Shown: positions 1-8,543 of the stretch, one piece after another
Layout: each line of letters starts with the position of its first letter
Position numbering within the stretch: the first letter of the stretch is position 1
Source of the DNA: Mycobacterium palustre
GTDB taxonomy: Bacteria; Actinomycetota; Actinomycetes; Mycobacteriales; Mycobacteriaceae
Assembly: GCF_002101785.1 (NCBI RefSeq)
Contig: NZ_LQPJ01000124.1
Coordinates: 62,001-126,000 of the forward strand
Direction: 5' to 3'
Length of the DNA stretch: 64,000 bases
Made by a program: the position numbers and the translations under genes
Notes under the pieces: generated by a model
The model's input: the letters and a program-made list of their open reading frames with translations, nothing else
What the model was told of the DNA's origin: nothing
The model's database searches: none

Positions 1-378
1 GACATCGGTTACGTCGACGACGACGGCTACCTGTTTCTGACCGATCGGAAGGCATTCGTGATCATCTCCGGCGGAGTGAACATCTATCCGCAGGAGATCG
101 AGAACGTCTTGACGCTGCACCCGAAGGTCTTCGATGTCGCGGTCATCGGCGTGCCCGATGCGGAGATGGGGGAACAGGTCAAAGCCGTCGTCCAATTACG
201 CACTGAGGCAACGCCATCTCCTGAATTGGCAGACGAGATCATCGCCTACGTCCGGGAGCGTATCGCGCATTTCAAAGCACCCCGCTCCGTCGACTTCGTC
301 GACGAGCTGCCCAGGACAGCCACCGGAAAGCTCGCCAAGAGAAGTCTCAAAGACCGCTATATGGAGGCACCCGCATGA
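1..378 (+). CDS. Acyl-CoA synthetase (AMP-binding), C-terminal fragment
   Basis: This is the C-terminal part of an ANL-superfamily acid-CoA ligase whose start lies before the window. The reading frame is open from base 1. The hinge region (GYLFLTDR, then SGGVNIYPQEIE) and the C-terminal lysine motif (RTATGKLAKR) are visible. The lysine is the residue that closes over the adenylate in this family. The stop codon overlaps the ATG of the next P450 in an ATGA, so the two are probably co-transcribed and translationally coupled. The likely role is to activate a carboxylic acid made by the oxidative enzymes of the same operon. The substrate is unknown. Confidence 0.93.
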   Translation, partial: DIGYVDDDGYLFLTDRKAFVIISGGVNIYPQEIENVLTLHPKVFDVAVIGVPDAEMGEQVKAVVQLRTEATPSPELADEIIAYVRERIAHFKAPRSVDFVDELPRTATGKLAKRSLKDRYMEAPA

Positions 379-1640
379 CTACTGAGACACCAGCCAAAAC
401 CGACCGCCCGCCCTTCGACCCGGTAGACATCTCGTCACAAGCATTCTGGGCGCAAAGCTTCGACGAGCGCGAGAAGGCATTCAAGATCCTTCGCGACGAA
501 CGCCCGGTGAGCTGGCACCGGCCGATCGAAGGTTCCATGATGGAGCCAGAAATCGACGGTGTCTGGGTCGTGACCCGCCACGAGGACGTCAGCTACGTCA
601 GCAAAAACCCTGAGATCTTCTGCTCCGGGCAGGGCATTACGTTCGAGGCCGTTCCCGAAGAGATGCTCGATGCAACGCAGTCCTTCCTGGGTATGGACGG
701 GGCGAAGCATTCGAGCTTGCGACGGCTGGTGAGTTCAGTCTTCACGCCCCGCCAGGTCGCCAAGATCAAACAACAGATCGAGCACCAGGCGGAATCGATT
801 GTCAGCGATCTGATCAAGGCGAAGGAAGGCGACTTCGTACAACAGGTGGCCAAACGCCTTCCGATGTGGACCATCTACGAGATGCTCGGACTGCCCGAGG
901 ACGAGCGCGACGAGGCGGCGCACCTGGCAGAGGGCATGGTGGCATGGGCCGATCCCGACGTCGCGGCCGGTCGTGAACCCGGCGAAGTGCTGACCGACTC
1001 CCTTGTCGGGCTGCTCAATATCGGGATCGGTCTCGCCGAGAAGCGCCGGGCGCATCCGCAGAATGACTTGATGACCTCCCTGGTCCAAGCGGAGGTCGAT
1101 GGACGGCAGCTCACCGACGACGAACTAGGGCCTTACTTCGTCCTGCTCTCGGTGGCAGGCAACGACACCACGCGCACCACCACCACCTTCACCACAATTG
1201 CGTTGCAGGAATTTCCCGACCAGAAAGCCTTGCTGGAACAGGATTTCGACGGGCGGATCAAAGTCGCGATGGACGAGTTCGTCCGCTGGACCACCCCCGT
1301 CATGACGTTCCGGCGCACTGCCACTCAGGACACCGAGCTGCACGGCCAGCACATCCGCGAGGGCGACTGGGTGACGATGGTCTACTCCTCGGCCAACCGT
1401 GACGAGCGAGTATTCAACAACCCCAACGTATTCGACATCACCCGCTCACCCAATCCGCATGTCGCATTCGGCGGAGGCGGCCCGCACTTCTGCATGGGCG
1501 CGTTCATGGCCAAGATGCAGCTGGAGTCGATCTTCCGCGAGCTGATCTTCCGGGCGCCGGGCCTGCGCGTTGGCGAGCCCGAGTATTTGACCGGAAACTT
1601 CATCACCGCAGTCAAATCCCTGCCCTACACGATCGACTAG
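375..1640 (+). CDS. Cytochrome P450 (CYP124/125-like)
   Basis: A 421-aa soluble bacterial P450. The oxygen-activating I-helix motif AGNDTT, the ExxR motif (EFVR) and the heme loop FGGGGPHFCMG with axial Cys373 are intact. The heme loop and the C-terminal SLPYTID-type ending resemble the CYP124/125/142 group, which oxidises methyl-branched lipid or sterol side chains; this is a family-level impression only. The start ATG has a GGAGG ribosome site and overlaps the stop of the preceding ligase. An SDR, an aldehyde dehydrogenase, a ferredoxin and an FprB-type reductase follow, so the operon supplies electrons and oxidises the hydroxylated product further. Confidence 0.96.
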   Translation: MTTETPAKTDRPPFDPVDISSQAFWAQSFDEREKAFKILRDERPVSWHRPIEGSMMEPEIDGVWVVTRHEDVSYVSKNPEIFCSGQGITFEAVPEEMLDATQSFLGMDGAKHSSLRRLVSSVFTPRQVAKIKQQIEHQAESIVSDLIKAKEGDFVQQVAKRLPMWTIYEMLGLPEDERDEAAHLAEGMVAWADPDVAAGREPGEVLTDSLVGLLNIGIGLAEKRRAHPQNDLMTSLVQAEVDGRQLTDDELGPYFVLLSVAGNDTTRTTTTFTTIALQEFPDQKALLEQDFDGRIKVAMDEFVRWTTPVMTFRRTATQDTELHGQHIREGDWVTMVYSSANRDERVFNNPNVFDITRSPNPHVAFGGGGPHFCMGAFMAKMQLESIFRELIFRAPGLRVGEPEYLTGNFITAVKSLPYTID

Positions 1641-1647
1641 GAGAGCT

Positions 1648-2439
1648 ATGGCCGACTTTTCCGGGAAACGCTACGTCGTCACCGGCGCCGCATCCGGCAT
1701 CGGACACGCGGTGGCAGAACGTTTGCTGTCTGCAGGAGCGGAGGTGCACTGCCTGGACCGCAACCAACCGACTGCGCCGGTGACCCGACACATCGAAGTC
1801 GACTTGGCCAACCCCCACAGCATCGACACGGCGGTGGAGCAACTCGACGGAGAATTCGACGGCTTGATGAACATCGCCGGTATACCGGGCACCGCGCCGG
1901 CCGACCTGGTGCTGGCCGTCAACAGCCTTGCAGTTCGTCACTTGACGGAGTCGTTCTTCGAACGACTGAAGCCGGGCGCCGCGATCACCATCGTGTCGTC
2001 GACGGCAGGGTTCGGCTGGCCAGAACGGCTCGACCTGATCCGGGATCTGTTGGCGACCGACACCTTTGAGGAGGGTGCGGCCTGGTTCAAGGCCAACCCG
2101 CAGCAGGGCAACGCCTACAATTTCTCGAAGGAAGTTTCCACCGTCTACACCATGTCGATGGGTTTGGCGGTGGCCGAGATGGGTTTTCGGATCAATGCGG
2201 TGCTGCCCGGACCGGTCGAAACGCCGATCTTGGTCGACTTCGAAGAATCGATGGGCAAAGACACGCTCGACGGATTGAAGAATCTGCTCGGGCGTCACGC
2301 CGATCCGGGCGACGTTGCCGACGTGGTGCTTTTTCTGGCCGGCGACGACGCTCGCTGGGTCAACGGTCAGGCTATCGCGGTCGATGGCGGAATCAGCGGA
2401 GCGGTCGCGAGTGGCGTAGTGCCCGCGCCCGAAATCTGA
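1648..2439 (+). CDS. Short-chain dehydrogenase/reductase
   Basis: A 263-aa classical SDR. The NAD(P) motif TGAASGIG lies at residues 12-19, the catalytic serine is around 117, and Tyr157 and Lys161 form the YxxxK pair. An insertion of about 25 residues between the Ser and Tyr (around 122-150) resembles the 3-alpha-hydroxysteroid/coniferyl-alcohol dehydrogenase subgroup. It starts 7 bp after the P450 stop with a GGAGAG ribosome site. It most likely oxidises a secondary or primary alcohol formed by the P450. The exact substrate is not readable. Confidence 0.93.
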   Translation: MADFSGKRYVVTGAASGIGHAVAERLLSAGAEVHCLDRNQPTAPVTRHIEVDLANPHSIDTAVEQLDGEFDGLMNIAGIPGTAPADLVLAVNSLAVRHLTESFFERLKPGAAITIVSSTAGFGWPERLDLIRDLLATDTFEEGAAWFKANPQQGNAYNFSKEVSTVYTMSMGLAVAEMGFRINAVLPGPVETPILVDFEESMGKDTLDGLKNLLGRHADPGDVADVVLFLAGDDARWVNGQAIAVDGGISGAVASGVVPAPEI

Positions 2440-2477
2440 TCCGCCCAAAGAAGAACCTATACCGCTCAGGAGAATCT

Positions 2478-3863
2478 GTGACTATCTCGGCACCGAAGAT
2501 CACCGCTGGCGCCAATGTGCTCGCCGATCTTCGGAAAGTTTTTGACAGCGGTCGAACGCTGGGCTTGCAGTGGCGACTGGAACAGCTACGCGGCATCGAG
2601 CGGTTCGTCGAGGAGCGCGAGCCCGCGATCGCTGCGGCCTTGGCCGATGACCTCGGTCGCAGTCCTGAGGAGGCCTGGCTGGGCGATATCGCCTCAACCA
2701 AGGGCGAGGCCGCCTATGCGCGCAAGCACCTGAAGAAGTGGATGCGCCGGCGACGGGAATCGTTGCCGATGGCGCAGTTGCCTGGTCGGGCATGGGTGCA
2801 ATACGACCCCTTGGGCGCTGTGCTGATCATCGGTCCGTGGAACTATCCGCTGTATCTGAGTCTGGCGCCGCTGGTCGCCGCGGTGGCGGCCGGCAACTGC
2901 GCCGTGATCAAGCCGTCCGAACTCGCGCCTGCCACATCGGCGTTGTTGGCGCGACAGCTCAGCCAGTACGTCGACCCCGAGGCTGTACGTGTCGTGGAAG
3001 GTGACGCCGCGGTCACCCAAGACTTGCTGGCGGCGGGCTTCGACCACGCTCTTTTCACCGGCGGAACCGAAGTCGGCAAGAAGATCATGGCCGCGGCGGC
3101 ACCAACCCTCACCCCGGTCACGCTGGAGCTCGGCGGCAAGAGCCCGGTGATCGTCACGGCCGATGCCGATATCGATGTCGCCGCCCGTCGCATCGCGTGG
3201 GTCAAGCTGCTGAACTCTGGCCAGACGTGCATCGCGCCGGATTACGTGCTCGCCGATCACAGCATCGCCAAGGAATTCGTCGGCAAGATCGTCGGCAACC
3301 TTCGCGACTTTCGTTCGGACGAAGGTGGTCTGGGGGTACCGATAGTCAACCAGCGCCAATTCGACCGGCTGGTCTCGCTGATCGGCAGCACCGAAGGCGA
3401 AGTGGCCGCCGGCGGCCATTGGGACAGCAGCACGCTGCGCATCGAACCGACCGTCATCGTTGATCCGTCACCCAGCGACCCGGTCATGGCCGACGAGATC
3501 TTCGGTCCGCTTTTGCCGATCATCACCTACAGGTCAGTCGACCAAGCAGTCGATTTCGTCAACGGCCGACCGAAACCATTGGCGCTGTACGTTTTTGGCT
3601 CCGGACGCGCTAGCCGCGACCTTGTTGATCGCATCCCATCCGGCGGCGCGGTGATCAATCACGTTGCCATGCATTGTCTGGTGCCGTCGCTGCCGTTTGG
3701 CGGTGTGGGCGCCAGCGGCATGGGCGCCTACCACGGTAGATGGGGCTTCGAAACGCTCAGCCACCGCCGCGCGGTGCTGTCCAAAACGGCGAAACCCGAT
3801 CCGCGTCTGGTCTACCCGCCCTACAGCCGACTCGCCCTCAACATCATGCGGAGATTGTTCTGA
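2478..3863 (+). CDS. Aldehyde dehydrogenase (ALDH3-like)
   Basis: A 461-aa NAD(P)-dependent aldehyde dehydrogenase. The general base Glu217 lies in LELGGKSP, and the nucleophile Cys251 in NSGQTCIAPDY. The short length and the QTCIAPDY context are typical of the class-3/fatty-aldehyde branch. It starts with GTG behind an AGGAGAA site. Its stop overlaps the next ATG (TGATG), so it is coupled to the ferredoxin. It probably oxidises the aldehyde from the preceding P450/SDR steps to an acid for CoA activation. Confidence 0.95.
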   Translation: MTISAPKITAGANVLADLRKVFDSGRTLGLQWRLEQLRGIERFVEEREPAIAAALADDLGRSPEEAWLGDIASTKGEAAYARKHLKKWMRRRRESLPMAQLPGRAWVQYDPLGAVLIIGPWNYPLYLSLAPLVAAVAAGNCAVIKPSELAPATSALLARQLSQYVDPEAVRVVEGDAAVTQDLLAAGFDHALFTGGTEVGKKIMAAAAPTLTPVTLELGGKSPVIVTADADIDVAARRIAWVKLLNSGQTCIAPDYVLADHSIAKEFVGKIVGNLRDFRSDEGGLGVPIVNQRQFDRLVSLIGSTEGEVAAGGHWDSSTLRIEPTVIVDPSPSDPVMADEIFGPLLPIITYRSVDQAVDFVNGRPKPLALYVFGSGRASRDLVDRIPSGGAVINHVAMHCLVPSLPFGGVGASGMGAYHGRWGFETLSHRRAVLSKTAKPDPRLVYPPYSRLALNIMRRLF

Positions 3864-4054
3864 TGAAAGTCAAGGTTGACACCACCAAGTGTTCAGGAAT
3901 CGGGTTGTGTGAGGTCACCGCACCGTCGGTGTTCGAGATCGGCGACGACGGCCAGGCGCACGCCATCAAATCCGAACCAGCGCAGGACGAAAGGGCAGAA
4001 GTCGAAGAGGCGGTGAACAACTGTCCGACCGGCGCGCTGTCTATCGATGAATAG
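3863..4054 (+). CDS. [3Fe-4S]-type ferredoxin
   Basis: A 63-aa ferredoxin of the actinobacterial P450-partner type. Cysteines sit at 10, 16 and in the NCPTGAL motif near residue 53. The position that is the third cysteine ligand in [4Fe-4S] proteins (residue 13) is Ile, the CxxXxxC pattern of variant ferredoxins. A start at 3863 overlaps the aldehyde dehydrogenase stop and gives the normal size. The upstream in-frame extension lies inside the aldehyde dehydrogenase and is ignored. It likely passes electrons from the FprB-type reductase encoded 12 bp downstream to the P450 at 375-1640. Confidence 0.95.
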   Translation: MKVKVDTTKCSGIGLCEVTAPSVFEIGDDGQAHAIKSEPAQDERAEVEEAVNNCPTGALSIDE

Positions 4055-4066
4055 GGAGCATCCGCA

Positions 4067-5683
4067 ATGACTTACGTCATCACCCAGAGTTGCTGCAAGG
4101 ACGCCAGTTGCGTGCCGGTGTGCCCGGTGGACTGCATCAGGCCGGTGGGAGCGACGGGTGAAATCACCGGTACCGAGATGCTTTACATCGACCCGGTCAC
4201 GTGCATCGACTGCGGCGCGTGCGTCGACGCGTGTCCCGTCGACGCGATCTACTACGAGGAGGAGCTGCCGCCTGAGCTGGAGCGGTTCAAAGGCATCAAC
4301 TCGAGCTACTTCGAACACCATCCCTTGGCGATGAATTCGCAGCGAGCCGGTACTGATCACCCCGCCGTGGAGCAGGGCTCATTACGGGTGGCGATCGTCG
4401 GCGCAGGACCGGCAGCCTGTTACGCCGCAGCGGAGCTGACCCGCGTCGCCGGCGTGGAAGTGAATATGTTCGATCGGCTTGCGACGCCGTTCGGTCTCGT
4501 GCGCACGGGAGTGGCGCCGGATCATCAGCACACCAAGGCGGTGGTCAAGCTCTTCGATCCCGCGTTCGCGAGCCCGCGCTTCGAGTGCCACTTCAACGTC
4601 GAGGTCGGCAAGACGATCACGCACGAAGATCTACTGGCGCACCATCACGCCGTGATCTACGCGGTGGGGGCACCGAAGGGCCGCGACCTCGGTATCCCGG
4701 GCGAGAAGCTGCCCGGAAGTTATGCCGCCGCGGACTTCGTCGGCTGGTACAACGGGCACCCCGACCACGCTGACACCACGTTCGACCTGTCTGCAGAGCG
4801 GGCGGTGATTATCGGCAACGGCAATGTCGCACTGGACGTGGCCCGGATCTTGCTGATGGCCCCGGAGGATCTCGCGAAGACCGACATTGCGCAGCATGCG
4901 TTGGATAAGTTGTCGGACAGCGCAATTGAAGAAGTGGTCATCTTGGCGCGCCGAGGGCTCAGGGAGGCCGCCTTCTCGGTCGGCGAGTTCCTGGCGCTGA
5001 GCCATCTGCCGGGGGTCGATGTCATCGTTGACAGCGACGAACTGGATGCGCACGACGACGACGACGTCGAGACACGCATGAAGCTGGAGATCGCGCGGGA
5101 GTTCACTCAACGGCCGACGCAGCCGCAGAACAAGCGAATCATGTTCCGTTTCATGGTCTCACCCGTGGAAGTGGGTGGCGAAGAGCATGCCGAGAGTCTT
5201 CGCGTGGTGCATGCAGGCGGGGATACCGAAGTGATCGAGAGCCGCCTGATCCTGCGCTCGATCGGACAGCGGGGTGTGCCGATCGACGGTGTGCCCTTCG
5301 ACGACGCCAACGGCGTGGTATCCAACGAACATGGCAGAGTACTTCGCGAGGACGGCCAGCACGTCCCCGGCGTATATGTCACAGGATGGATCAAGCGTGG
5401 TCCGCGCGGCGTGATCGGGACCAATCGGAGCTGTGCCGAGCAGACGGTCCAAAAGCTTTGGGAGGACTACGATTCGGGCTTGCTGGACCGTGAGGTCGCA
5501 GACCGGGACGCCATGGCCGATCTGCTCGCGGAACGAGGGGCCGAGCCCGTCGACTGGCAGGGTTGGCGTGCCATCGACGCCGCCGAACGCGAACGGGGAC
5601 GCGAAACTTCGCGGCCACGCGTGAAATTTGTTGACATTGCCGAACTGCTCAGCGCCGCCAACTCCAGCGACGCGGCCTGTTAA
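4067..5683 (+). CDS. FprB-type ferredoxin-NADP reductase with N-terminal 7Fe ferredoxin domain
   Basis: A 538-aa two-part redox protein. Residues 1-65 are a FdxA-like 7Fe ferredoxin domain with cysteines at 9/10, 15, 19, 23, 46, 49, 52 and 56. The rest is an adrenodoxin-reductase-like flavoprotein, with an FAD motif VGAGPAA near 111-117 and an NADP motif IGNGNVALDVAR near 245. Mycobacterial FprB has this fused design and similar length. The enzyme would take electrons from NADPH through FAD to the clusters and on to P450 ferredoxins. It sits directly behind a ferredoxin gene and could serve all seven P450s in the window, because it is the only reductase present. Confidence 0.95.
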   Translation: MTYVITQSCCKDASCVPVCPVDCIRPVGATGEITGTEMLYIDPVTCIDCGACVDACPVDAIYYEEELPPELERFKGINSSYFEHHPLAMNSQRAGTDHPAVEQGSLRVAIVGAGPAACYAAAELTRVAGVEVNMFDRLATPFGLVRTGVAPDHQHTKAVVKLFDPAFASPRFECHFNVEVGKTITHEDLLAHHHAVIYAVGAPKGRDLGIPGEKLPGSYAAADFVGWYNGHPDHADTTFDLSAERAVIIGNGNVALDVARILLMAPEDLAKTDIAQHALDKLSDSAIEEVVILARRGLREAAFSVGEFLALSHLPGVDVIVDSDELDAHDDDDVETRMKLEIAREFTQRPTQPQNKRIMFRFMVSPVEVGGEEHAESLRVVHAGGDTEVIESRLILRSIGQRGVPIDGVPFDDANGVVSNEHGRVLREDGQHVPGVYVTGWIKRGPRGVIGTNRSCAEQTVQKLWEDYDSGLLDREVADRDAMADLLAERGAEPVDWQGWRAIDAAERERGRETSRPRVKFVDIAELLSAANSSDAAC

Positions 5684-5726
5684 TTTGGCTTGCAGATCAC
5701 CGCCTCGACAGAAGTAGCGAAAGTTC

Positions 5727-6614
5727 ATGAGCCATAGTGCATTATTGATTGACCCGCGATGGGAGCCGCACACCGTCAGCGAGGACGTGGTCGTGGACGC
5801 TGGTCGTGTGGCGGCCCTGTCGGCCCTCTTCGACGACAGCAACCCGGCCCCGTTACCGGGTGACGACTTGCCGCCGCTCTGGCACTGGGTCGCGCTACCG
5901 CAGTGGTGTTCATCCTCTGCGCTGTCGTCCGACGGCCATCCTCGACGCGGTAGGTTCCTGCCGCCGATCGACTTGCCACGGCGGATGTTCGCCGGTGGTG
6001 AGATCGAATTGCACGCTGCGCTCACCGTCGGTCGCGTCATACGACGCGAGTCGTGGGTGGATGGCGTTGAGGAGAAGACCGGCCGGTCCGGCAGTCTGGT
6101 CATCGTGCGGGTGACGACGCACTTGTACAACGACCATTCCGACCTGGCCGTCGTTGAGCGTCAGAACCTGATCTTCCGGGAGGCGGCGTCGCAGACCTCC
6201 GGTGGTTCCGATCCCGCTGACGCCGCGATCAGCCCTCCGACACCGTCGCCACTGCGGCGCACCGGCGAGTGGGAGTGGGAGTTCGAAACGGATCCGTCGT
6301 TGCTGATGCGATTCAGCGCCGCAACCGCCAATGCCCATCGCATTCACTACGACTGGCCGTACGCGACCCGTGTCGAGGGATATCCGGGGCTGGTGGTGCA
6401 CGGGCCGCTCGTGACGTTAGCGCTTGCCGAAATCGTGCGGTTGGAAACGCCGGACGCCGGTGTGCACCGCGTGCGCCACCGGAATGTCGCGCCGCTGTTC
6501 TGCGGGCAATCCGCGCAGCTGAAGCGGTTGGCGTCGGACAGCACGTCTGTCGCCCTGTCGGCGACTGGCGACGACGGCCGCGACCGCGCCACCGTTGACA
6601 TTGAATTGCGCTGA
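5727..6614 (+). CDS. MaoC/FAS1-like hydratase-dehydratase
   Basis: A 295-aa double hot-dog protein of the FAS1-like dehydratase/3-methylfumaryl-CoA hydratase type. The N-terminal half holds the PPIDLPRRMFAGG segment typical of this group. The C-terminal half carries the MaoC-like stretch FSAATANAHRIHYD and VVHGPL. Such proteins hydrate 2-enoyl-CoA thioesters. The ribosome site is weak. It is 43 bp behind the FprB-type reductase and is probably the last gene of that operon. A role in beta-oxidation of the acid made upstream is inferred. Confidence 0.88.
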   Translation: MSHSALLIDPRWEPHTVSEDVVVDAGRVAALSALFDDSNPAPLPGDDLPPLWHWVALPQWCSSSALSSDGHPRRGRFLPPIDLPRRMFAGGEIELHAALTVGRVIRRESWVDGVEEKTGRSGSLVIVRVTTHLYNDHSDLAVVERQNLIFREAASQTSGGSDPADAAISPPTPSPLRRTGEWEWEFETDPSLLMRFSAATANAHRIHYDWPYATRVEGYPGLVVHGPLVTLALAEIVRLETPDAGVHRVRHRNVAPLFCGQSAQLKRLASDSTSVALSATGDDGRDRATVDIELR

Positions 6615-6684
6615 AGTTGCTCGGCATTCTGCGTTCCGACGCTCTCGACGTTGCGCGCGACATATGTCATGCTGGCCATCAGCC

Positions 6685-6701
6685 ACCAAACAGCGTTAGG
6701 T
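6685..6701 (+). promoter_or_regulatory. Operator candidate S1 (17-bp inverted repeat)
   Basis: ACCAAAC-AGC-GTTAGGT, matching at six of seven arm positions. A TATTCT -10 hexamer begins at the last base (6701-6706). It lies in the promoter of the aldehyde dehydrogenase at 6763 and belongs to the recurrent window-wide motif. Confidence 0.7.
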
Positions 6702-6762
6702 ATTCTTCGGAGCCGGTGATGGTGCTGCGCGCGACGGTTTCGCGAGGAAAGGACAGTCCACG

Positions 6763-8322
6763 ATGACGGCAACCGCACGACAGGTCGGGGATCCGGACAC
6801 GGCAGCGGCCCGGATCGTGGTGCGCTGTCCGGCGGATGGACGAATCGTCGGCAGCGTTCCCGAGATGTCGGCAGCCGAGGTGCACGAGGTGGCCGCCCGG
6901 CTGCGCGCCGCCCAGCCGGCGTGGGAGGAGCTCGGGCCGCACGGCCGCAAGAAGCATCTGCTCCGATTCCTCGACTGGATATTGGACAACGAAGACCGGC
7001 TGGTCGGCATCATGCAGGAGGAAACCGGCAAGTCGTGGGGCGATGCGGCGATGGAGATCGCGGTGGCCATCGACACGATCAACTACTTCACCAAGCACGC
7101 GGCCGACTTCCTCGCGGATCGGGCGGTGAAGCGTGACGGCCCGGTGTCGTTGACGAAGAACCTTCGGGTGTTCATCCGGCCGCACCCACTCGTTGGCATC
7201 ATCACTCCGTGGAATGGTCCGCTGGCGACTCCGATCGTCGACGGCATCCCGGCACTGATGGCCGGGGCCGCGGTGCTCTTCAAGCCGTCCGAGGTGACAC
7301 CGTTGACCTGGTCAGAGGTCACTCGCGGCTGGATCGAGGAACTCGGCGCTCCCCCTGTGATCGCGTGTGTCACCGGTGGTGGAGCCGCCGGAACCGCGGT
7401 GCTCGACGAAGTCGACATGATCCAGTTCACCGGATCGATCGCGACCGGGCGAAAGATCGCCGCTCGTGCCGGCGAACGCCTCATCCCGCACAGCGTGGAG
7501 TTGGGCGGCAAAGACGCCATGATCGTCTTGGACGACGCTGACATCGACCGCGCGACCAGCGGCGCAGTCTGGGGCGGCCTGTGGAATTCGGGCCAGATCT
7601 GCGTGTCCGTCGAGCGAATCTACGTCCAGGAGCGGGTTTACGACGAGTTCGTCAACAAGCTGGTGGCCAAGGTCCGAGCCCTGCGGCAAGGCATGGATCC
7701 CGACGGCAGCTACACCACCGAGATCGGTGCGATGGCCAACGAACGCCAGGTGCAGATCGTCGAGCGCCACGTCGGCGACGCCGTCGAACGCGGGGCGGTC
7801 GCGGTTACCGGCGGCCGGCGTAAAGACCAGGGTCTGTTCTTCGAACCGACCGTGCTGACCGGGGTCGATCACTCGATGCTGTGCATGCGCGAGGAGACGT
7901 TCGGTCCGACGCTGCCGGTCATGAAGGTCAAGGACGATGAGGAGGCGATCCGCCTCGCCAATGACTCGCCGTACGGGCTGGCGGCCAGTGTCTGGACTGC
8001 CGACGAGCAACGCGCTGACTGGGTGGCGCGCCGACTCGAGACCGGCGCGGTCAACATCAACAGCGCGCTGACGGCCACCATGCTGATCCCGTTGCCGATG
8101 GTCGGCTGGAAGTCCTCTGGCGTCGGTGGTCGCAACGGGGGAGCCGCGGGAATGCTGAAATTCTGCCGGCAACAGGCGATTGTCTCCGAGCGGTTCCGGC
8201 TCAAGTCCGAGCCGCACTGGTATCCCTACGTGCCTCGGATGAGTCGCCTGCAGAAGCGGCTGATCCGGCTCACCGGAGCGCACGACTGGCGTCGTCGGCT
8301 TGGGCTGCGCGGACCGAAATGA
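6763..8322 (+). CDS. Aldehyde dehydrogenase
   Basis: A 519-aa aldehyde dehydrogenase, longer than the first. General base Glu247 lies in VELGGKD and nucleophile Cys280 in NSGQICVSVERIYV. The last 40 residues form a basic tail rich in Arg and Lys (around RLQKRLIRLT) not needed for the fold, which could act in membrane or protein contact. It has its own promoter with operator S1 and is followed closely by a ferredoxin gene. It likely oxidises an aldehyde intermediate; the substrate is unknown. Confidence 0.95.
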   Translation: MTATARQVGDPDTAAARIVVRCPADGRIVGSVPEMSAAEVHEVAARLRAAQPAWEELGPHGRKKHLLRFLDWILDNEDRLVGIMQEETGKSWGDAAMEIAVAIDTINYFTKHAADFLADRAVKRDGPVSLTKNLRVFIRPHPLVGIITPWNGPLATPIVDGIPALMAGAAVLFKPSEVTPLTWSEVTRGWIEELGAPPVIACVTGGGAAGTAVLDEVDMIQFTGSIATGRKIAARAGERLIPHSVELGGKDAMIVLDDADIDRATSGAVWGGLWNSGQICVSVERIYVQERVYDEFVNKLVAKVRALRQGMDPDGSYTTEIGAMANERQVQIVERHVGDAVERGAVAVTGGRRKDQGLFFEPTVLTGVDHSMLCMREETFGPTLPVMKVKDDEEAIRLANDSPYGLAASVWTADEQRADWVARRLETGAVNINSALTATMLIPLPMVGWKSSGVGGRNGGAAGMLKFCRQQAIVSERFRLKSEPHWYPYVPRMSRLQKRLIRLTGAHDWRRRLGLRGPK

Positions 8323-8344
8323 TTTCTGAGGAGCGGAGATAGGT

Positions 8345-8533
8345 GTGTCACGAATAACGATCGATAGCGGCAAATGTCAGGGTCATGGTCGCTGCGTGCT
8401 GATCGCCCCGACCCATTTCGACATGGACGACGACGGCTTCGGCAAGGTATTGGACGACGAGGCCGGGTCATCGCCCGACGTCGACGAAGCGGTCTTCAGC
8501 TGCCCTGAGAATGCGATCCGGCTGTCGGACTGA
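8345..8533 (+). CDS. [3Fe-4S]-type ferredoxin, second copy
   Basis: A 62-aa P450-partner ferredoxin beginning with GTG after a GAGGAGCGGAG ribosome site. The motif CQGHGRC has His in the variable ligand position, unlike Ile in the other ferredoxin of this window. The final ligand is in SCPENAI. It is 22 bp behind an aldehyde dehydrogenase and has no adjacent P450, so its partner is probably one of the P450s elsewhere in the region. The different variable residue may tune redox potential, which is an inference. Confidence 0.94.
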   Translation: MSRITIDSGKCQGHGRCVLIAPTHFDMDDDGFGKVLDDEAGSSPDVDEAVFSCPENAIRLSD

Positions 8534-8543
8534 GTGTTGGTCT

